Source: Adiantum capillus-veneris (lineage: Eukaryota > Streptophyta > Polypodiopsida > Polypodiales > Pteridaceae). From it: DNA of 64,000 nt. The stretch spans positions 133,505,891 through 133,569,890 of the forward strand of contig CM043947.1 in the NCBI GenBank assembly GCA_014529385.2, given 5' to 3'. Shown here in pieces: positions 59,126-64,000 of this stretch (position 1 is the first letter of the stretch; each line of letters opens with the position of its first letter). The notes below the pieces were generated by a model. That model saw nothing but the letters and a program-made list of their open reading frames with translations. It was not told the origin of the DNA and made no database searches. The translations under genes were made by a program, and so were the position numbers.

Positions 59126-59956
59126 TGTCAAGAAATTTGCGGTCTTGCAAGGAAAGCACCGGGCTTATGGCTGTGAGAGTTTGTGAGAGCACTCAAAAAA
59201 AAACTATATGAAGGAGTTAAACCATAGACACCATGAAGACTGCAATCAAAGAAGCCCCACTCTTTCTTTCTTGCACTCACACACACAAAGAAAGAACACA
59301 AAAGAGAGTGTCAAAACAACACAAAGATGAAAACATCAAGGCTATGGTCATATCATATCATGGGTAATATGAAAGGGTTAATAGATGAGTTAATGGCATT
59401 CAATCTTGGCTGACCAAATAGGCTACGAATTGTTCTTTGGAATTGTAGTTTTGTGCTTACCATAATATATATATTTTGTTTAGTGATTGGGATTAATTGT
59501 GTGTACAAATCCTCTTGGTTCATAGCAAGATAACTACGCTTACGTCAAAAGAAAAGTTATAGTCTATGAGAGGTAGCATGATGGGATCCAGTGATAGAAG
59601 TATTTCATTGAGCCTTTCTGGCCCAAAGAGAAACACTATACATTGTTGAAAGTGTATTTTACGGCTAATCCATACGCTAATTATAATAGATCGTACAGAG
59701 TGAAAGCGATAGAAATTATCATCATGTGGATTATTCATCTAAGATAACTCTAGTATGTGAAAAATGTAGATATGAGAGAAGAGAAGGGAAGAGAAGGAAA
59801 GAGAAGAGAAGAGAGTTTCCCTCCCAAGCCCTATTCTTGCCCGTAGGCAATAAGGATACTGTGGGGAGAGATGTACCTGTAGTAAGGAGAATCTAAAATT
59901 TGTAGACAGGATGAATTACTAAGAGTGAGAGAGATAGGTTTGGTTACAGAGATAAG

Positions 59957-60021
<65 letters not shown>

Positions 60022-61189
60022 AGAGATGAAAAAGAAAACAACAAGAAATCAAGAAAACATCAATGTAGAACACATCTTACTTGAAAAACCCTTCGGCACC
60101 ATTATTGATGGAGAGAGAAGAAGAGGGGAGAATTCAACTTTGATTGATACGCCAAGTCCAAGACCTTCTTTGATTAGAGTTGATCTTCCAAGGATAGCAT
60201 GCAAGAATGGCTAGTCTTCCTCTAGGAGAAAGTGTAGGCTTGGGCTTATGTTAATGGCTAAGTACAATTTGGCATTACTACTCACTCCCTCATGAATTCC
60301 TCTCATCAATGGCTTGAATGTTTAAGTGGTTTTCAAGGAAGAAAAGGTCCCCTTTTATAGGTGAAGGGAACCCCCAAGGGTTTACACAAGAAGAGAAGAG
60401 CCAGTGTGAACAGAAACTTGAAAAGCTTGAAATGCGTTGTCCTTGCATGATGTGGGCAGACTGGGGTCTTGTATTTTGATCATATCTCTTTAACTGTGGC
60501 TCCAAATAAAAAAAGTAAAATTATGGGCAGAAAATTTGGCTCATTAGCTATGACTTCCATTTTAAAATCTTTTTCGAATTTGGATTGGAACCTTGTGTAA
60601 AAAATATCATCAAAATAGGGTCCATTTCTGGCAGCAAAAGTCTTCCTGCAGTCCCCTTAACGTAGACTTTCATTTGATTCCAAAGGACACCTCATGCCAT
60701 ATGAAAGCATGACATTGCTCCTTGACAAAGTTTTGTAATCATGCTTGCAATAATGCATTAAAATAAGTGTATCTTTGAAATCATGCCACCTAGTGTCCCA
60801 CTAGGATTTGATTCCCTCCTAGTAGCTATTTAAAAAGAAATATAAGAAAAATATAAAAAATACATAGAATATATATATATATTGGAGTTTACCCTAGATA
60901 TAGGATCTAGCTATGGTGTGAGATGATAATGAGATAGTAGAAATAAAGAATCAATGCTTTTTTGCCCCAAGCTAAAGAGGCGGAGCTATTGACGCTTTTC
61001 CCATAGTATTTTTTGATGGTAAAGTAAGAATAGGTTACCCTTGAGATAAATAACAGGATGAGATAGAAAGCATATTATTATAATTAAATATGCATATGTA
61101 CATTATAGGAAATATAACTATGTATCTAAAAAGTTTCAAGATAACTCTTGTAGCATGCGTTTCCACTATGTACGTGTCACAGCACGACA
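59126..61189 (-). repeat. 5' LTR of GyH
   Basis: 2064 bp, direct repeat of 47440-48628 plus about 875 extra bases (59441 to about 60328). The extra part holds a (TA)n tract (59959-60015) and a purine-rich GAGAAG run (about 59775-59815). Next to it on the left, CCAAAAATA precedes the LTR, giving a PBS candidate TTTGGTGAACTCGACG on the - strand (tRNA not identified). No target duplication flanks the extra segment. Confidence 0.9.
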
Positions 61190-61791
61190 ACGTCACACTA
61201 TCTTGGTACTAATGTCTATATAAAATACAGTCATTGGGACATGCATGTATGGAATAATCATCAAGTCCAAGACTACTTATCATCTTCTTCACCTCATCAT
61301 GTGATGTAGGAAGGGAGTTGCTTGTTGGCAAGAACTTTTGAGAGAGTAACCTGCAAGTTGATTAAAAATATGATCAATAACAAGGACCAATGTTTAGAGT
61401 GTAACAAATAAATATGTTACATGTACACATACTTCAATAGTGCTGAAACGGATACATTACTCCATCTAAACGGTTTTGAAGATCAAGAATAAGTAAGCTT
61501 GCACTTAGTCGTGTCAGTTGGCTTCCTTCATAGATATGCTTTAGAGCTTCTTCTCGAAGATACTTCTCGTTGTTAGGAATATCACTTGCACTATCATTTT
61601 GATGCCAATCCTCAATAAAATCAGCCATGCGATCGTCGTTATCAAAGATATTTAGAATAGTGTTCTTTTAGTCTTGCATACGTATTAGGATCACTCTTAC
61701 ATAGGATCCTCATGCACTCTATTAACATTTGAGATACATCATGTGAATGTTGATTTGTGACATTATCAATGTCATAATTTGGGATCTTCAT
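61190..61791 (-). pseudogene. TNP2 transposase, upstream fragment (CacG)
   Basis: Start ATG at 61791 (MKIPNYDIDNVTNQHSHD). A shift near 61650 leads to EALKHIYEGSQLTRLSASLL (the TNP2 A..PLY.G...TKLS site). A GT-AG intron of about 85 bases follows near 61347-61432, then LLSQKFLPTSNSLPTSHDEV and SIHACPNDCILYRH, where the conserved Cys-Pro-Asn-x-Cys is intact. The GyH border ends it. Catalyses excision and insertion in intact CACTA elements. Confidence 0.8.
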
Positions 61792-61993
61792 TTTTTAAGG
61801 TAAAGAAGATTGTATCAATTGCATGCTGCTATATAAAAGGAGAGAGAGATGTGCATGGAATTCAATAACATTTGGAGGTAGAAAAAACAATATCAAATTA
61901 AATTAACGAAATTACGGAACGTAATGCAAATTAAAGTGTAGAATTAGGATACAAGAGTTCAAAATAACATTAGGAATTGTATACAATGAGCTT

Positions 61994-62960
61994 TCAACCC
62001 TCATCTACTAAGGGTTCTTTTCGAGGTCTGCGCCATCCATAATTGACTAGCAATTCATCACCAGCATGTAATGATTTAATATGGGCAACTATATATCTTG
62101 GTACATCCCTACTCATATGTCTTGGTTCATGACGATTCTCACACTCCACAAACGTGCAATTGGTTCTTGCACTTCTCCCTCGACTACTATTGATTAAACC
62201 TACCATGTTTCCTTGAGAGTAAGGTCGTCCATCAACATAGAGTCTTTGGACTTCTGCATGTGTAATCCCTCTAGCAGAAAGAGAGGCTGCATTGAAACAT
62301 AATCCATAAGTAGTTATGCTCTGATGTAGCGAGTAAGCTAATGCCATGGACCCCATCTATATATAGGTCCACAAAAATACATAAGGGTGACCTCTAAATG
62401 AGGGGGCACATGCAAATCCTGTGCAATAAAGAGGCCTTGTCCCGCTCCATTGATGGTGGACAGAGCAATCATGTAGCGATTGCCCCAAAAGCCAAAAACC
62501 ACTCCATCTAAAGGAAGTGGTCCTCCCTGCCAGCCTTCGTATCATCTATGATCATAGCTCTGTACTAGATCTTGTGAATGAGTAGGCAACAGATGATCGC
62601 CATCCATCTCAGCCTCCAATGGAAGAGGTAGATGATGTCAAGAAACCTTGAGCTGCAATTGACAAATGACATGTCCGTGTTGTGTGCGAGACAAGTGTAC
62701 CACTGATAGTAAAGTCATCCTCGTTATCAAGTGAAGATACCTACATGTATAATCGAGTTACATTATATATATCAATCTTTGATTTTTAAAATTCCAATAT
62801 CAAACAAAGGGAGATTAGATATATACCATAGGTCGATGTCGCTCCTGAGGTGGTAGTGCTTGCTTAAAAGTACCATAAGTCATCTGATGTGAAAAGTACT
62901 CCCGTCATGGCCTACGTTACGTGCCACAACAATGAGCACACCAGCATATAATAGGCTCAT
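61994..62960 (-). pseudogene. SET-domain gene fragment, intron retained
   Basis: On the - strand: an exon-like part to about 62827 (QMTYGTFKQALPPQERHRPM), a GT-AG intron of about 88 bases (62738-62826), then after a shift near 62650 MIALSTINGAGQGLFIAQDL and VTLMYFCGPIYRWG (start of a SET domain). Another shift near 62350 leads to PYSQGNMVGLINSSRGRSAR, TNCTFVE and AGDELLVNYGWRRP (its end, with the N-x-x-x-x-x-N-C and G-D-E-L-L-x-x-Y sites). SET domains methylate lysines, mainly on histones. The cofactor and Tyr sites are recognisable, but the copy is broken by stops and shifts. No post-SET Cys cluster is seen. Confidence 0.6.
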
Positions 62961-63203
62961 CATAGTAGAAATCATTGCAAACGGGTTCATATGCATTATC
63001 AAAATTTTGTGCACTCGGCTACCACTAGTAGGAGGTGGTGGTGTACCCTCTCATTGATCCAAATGTGGATTTCAATTACCATAAAAACATGAGACATTTA
63101 TCAAATGACCAAAACAAAAATTTCAATAAAAGTAACAAAATATTGAAGTCTAATAAGTTATATGGTATATTTTGACGCTTATTGTAATTTAAAAAATAAA
63201 TAG
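62961..63203. other. AT-rich stretch, no gene seen
   Basis: The right border of CacG should lie in or near this stretch. No CACTA terminus was recognised. Confidence 0.4.
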
Positions 63204-64000
63204 GTGCTATTGTATGGTGTTGTCAAACAAGAGAAAGGCAACCATTGCATGGAGACATGGCAATTCTTCTGCAAGGAGATGCGCCTATGCATTAATTTTC
63301 CACACCAACAAAAGGTGTGTGCCTTTCGTAATATATATTAGAATTAATATGAAATTTCCTAGATTGATTCTAACCTCTCTCTAATCTATGTTATTTTGTT
63401 CATTCAAATTTGCATAGGAGGCAGCACGAAAGAGAGTAGCTTTACGCCACACATCTAGACTAGGGCGGATGGGACGAGATGGATTCGTGGCCACATTTGT
63501 GAGTACAGACCATTCAAATTTTAACTTTTAAAGGTAGTATTATTGAATGCAAAAATTAATAAGTCTTTGGTTATGTCTTAATGTAGAGGAATGACTATGG
63601 TCGTGCATCGACGGCACAGGAGATAGAGTACGCCACATACTGCGGCTATTGTGCTTTGTGTCAGACACTTATTGACAGTCCAGATCCACTTGTACATATC
63701 CTCGTTTTGCTTTGTAGTTTTTTCACACTAGCTGTAATATATTCTTTTTTTATTTCACTAACTAATAAAGGAGCAGCATGGTGAGGCTAATATGACACAG
63801 ATGACTCGATACGAGGCCGAGGGCGACATCGAGAGGCTGGGAGGAGAGGCGGCCCGATCACTGGCCATGATGGTGATGATCACGGAGATAGGGACAGTCG
63901 TAGTCCCACGGTTTGGACCAGTGGTGGCACTAGCGAACATGAGACCGATGATAGTGATTCTTCCAGTAGTGATGGATCACATATGTTGTTTCCACAAAAT
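63204..64000 (+). CDS. Ptta/En-Spm-like gene, 3' exons (partial)
   Basis: Exons 63204-63314, 63418-63498, 63587-63691 and from 63771 to the window end, each with GT-AG borders and all in phase 0, open throughout: METWQFFCKEMRLCINFPHQ, QKEAARKRVALRHTSRLGRM, YGRASTAQEIEYATYCGYCA, NMTQMTRYEAEGDIERLGGE. The block QQKEA-x-K-x-RV...R...LG aligns with QQKEATKARVEARRSHHLGS of CacK. This is the Transposase_24 (Ptta) pattern. It may be the 3' half of the gene begun at 36050, or a separate copy. Short introns and an open frame suggest weak decay. Confidence 0.5.

Larger units (their letters stand above)
47440..61189 (-). mobile_element. Ty3/gypsy element GyH, nested in CacG, hosting CoI
   Basis: LTRs at 47440-48628 and 59126-61189, a 4-bp direct repeat ACGT at both outer borders (47436-47439 and 61190-61193), a PPT (TTTAGAGGGGGCGGA, - strand) by the left LTR, and gag, protease, RT, RNase H and integrase between. 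The integrase type (HYKWVVDLVTMP, LPYALWADRTTHSSVTGYML) differs from the chromovirus and Tat elements in this window. Copia CoI lies in its RT-RNase H junction. The coding region has many stops. Confidence 0.9.
45341..62960 (-). mobile_element. CACTA (En/Spm) element CacG, split by GyH
   Basis: On the - strand, in order: SET-like gene piece (about 62960-61994), TNP2 transposase (61791-61190, continued at 47439-47030), DUF4218 (46851-46467) and DUF4216 (about 46050-45469). TNP2, DUF4218, DUF4216 is the standard series of plant CACTA transposases. GyH (47440-61189) lies inside TNP2. Terminal CACTA repeats were not found, so both outer borders are estimates, and membership of the SET piece is inferred from position and strand. 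Confidence 0.7.

Noticed and set aside
1-64000. CRISPR arrays, operons, rRNA, organelle inserts
   Set aside because: Looked for and not seen; repeats present are LTRs, microsatellites and local duplications.

Overview
This is eukaryotic nuclear DNA from a land plant, and nearly all of it is transposable elements. The pattern is nested: plant-type Ty1/copia and Ty3/gypsy LTR elements with initiator-Met-tRNA primer sites, Tat-type gypsy elements with a second RNase H, CACTA (En/Spm) elements with TNP2/DUF4218/DUF4216/Ptta modules, and a LINE. There are also short-intron gene remnants. No bacterial, plastid or mitochondrial gene block is visible. A HET-like gene remnant and the sheer element load suggest a large-genome non-seed plant such as a fern or lycophyte, but this is an inference of low certainty.

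Left part, 1-29 kb. The 3' part of a chromovirus-like gypsy element (GyA, + strand, to 1783) is followed by a degenerate gag-like LTR element (NaJ, about 1784-12337). NaJ is split by a complete copia element (CoC1, 6197-11748, - strand, TSD TCAAC). Next come the right end of a CACTA element (CacK, to 15060), a Tat gypsy element (TatE, - strand, 15061-21086) and the 3' half of a second chromovirus (GyB, - strand, 21087-23467). A foldback unit follows, which contains a complete non-autonomous LTR element (NaC, 23557-28891, - strand, 131-bp LTRs, TSD CCAAT).

Middle part, 29-45 kb. A diverged sister of NaC lies head-to-head with it (NaD, + strand, 29076 to about 34150) and carries a 5'-truncated LINE (31836-33472, - strand, 13-bp TSD) with an intact 500-codon frame. 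After it come a HET-domain-like pseudogene (34370-35935), exons of a Ptta/En-Spm-like gene (36050-37043) and a stretch with a 155-bp tandem duplication. A second Tat element (TatF, - strand, about 38.8-45.2 kb) closes this part.

Right part, 45-64 kb. A CACTA element (CacG, - strand) has its TNP2 transposase split by gypsy element GyH (47440-61189). The RT region of GyH is in turn split by copia element CoI (50815-56043, TSD TTTGG), so three levels of nesting can be read directly. Upstream of TNP2, on the same strand, lies a degenerate SET-domain gene fragment that keeps an intron. The window ends in + strand exons with phase-0 introns and Ptta-like similarity.

Nearly every coding region carries stops or frameshifts, so most elements cannot move on their own. 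The least damaged are the LINE frame, the CoI and CoC1 pol frames, and TatF RNase H/integrase. Relative order of events: CacG inserted first, then GyH, then CoI; NaJ before CoC1; TatE before CacK; NaD before the LINE.
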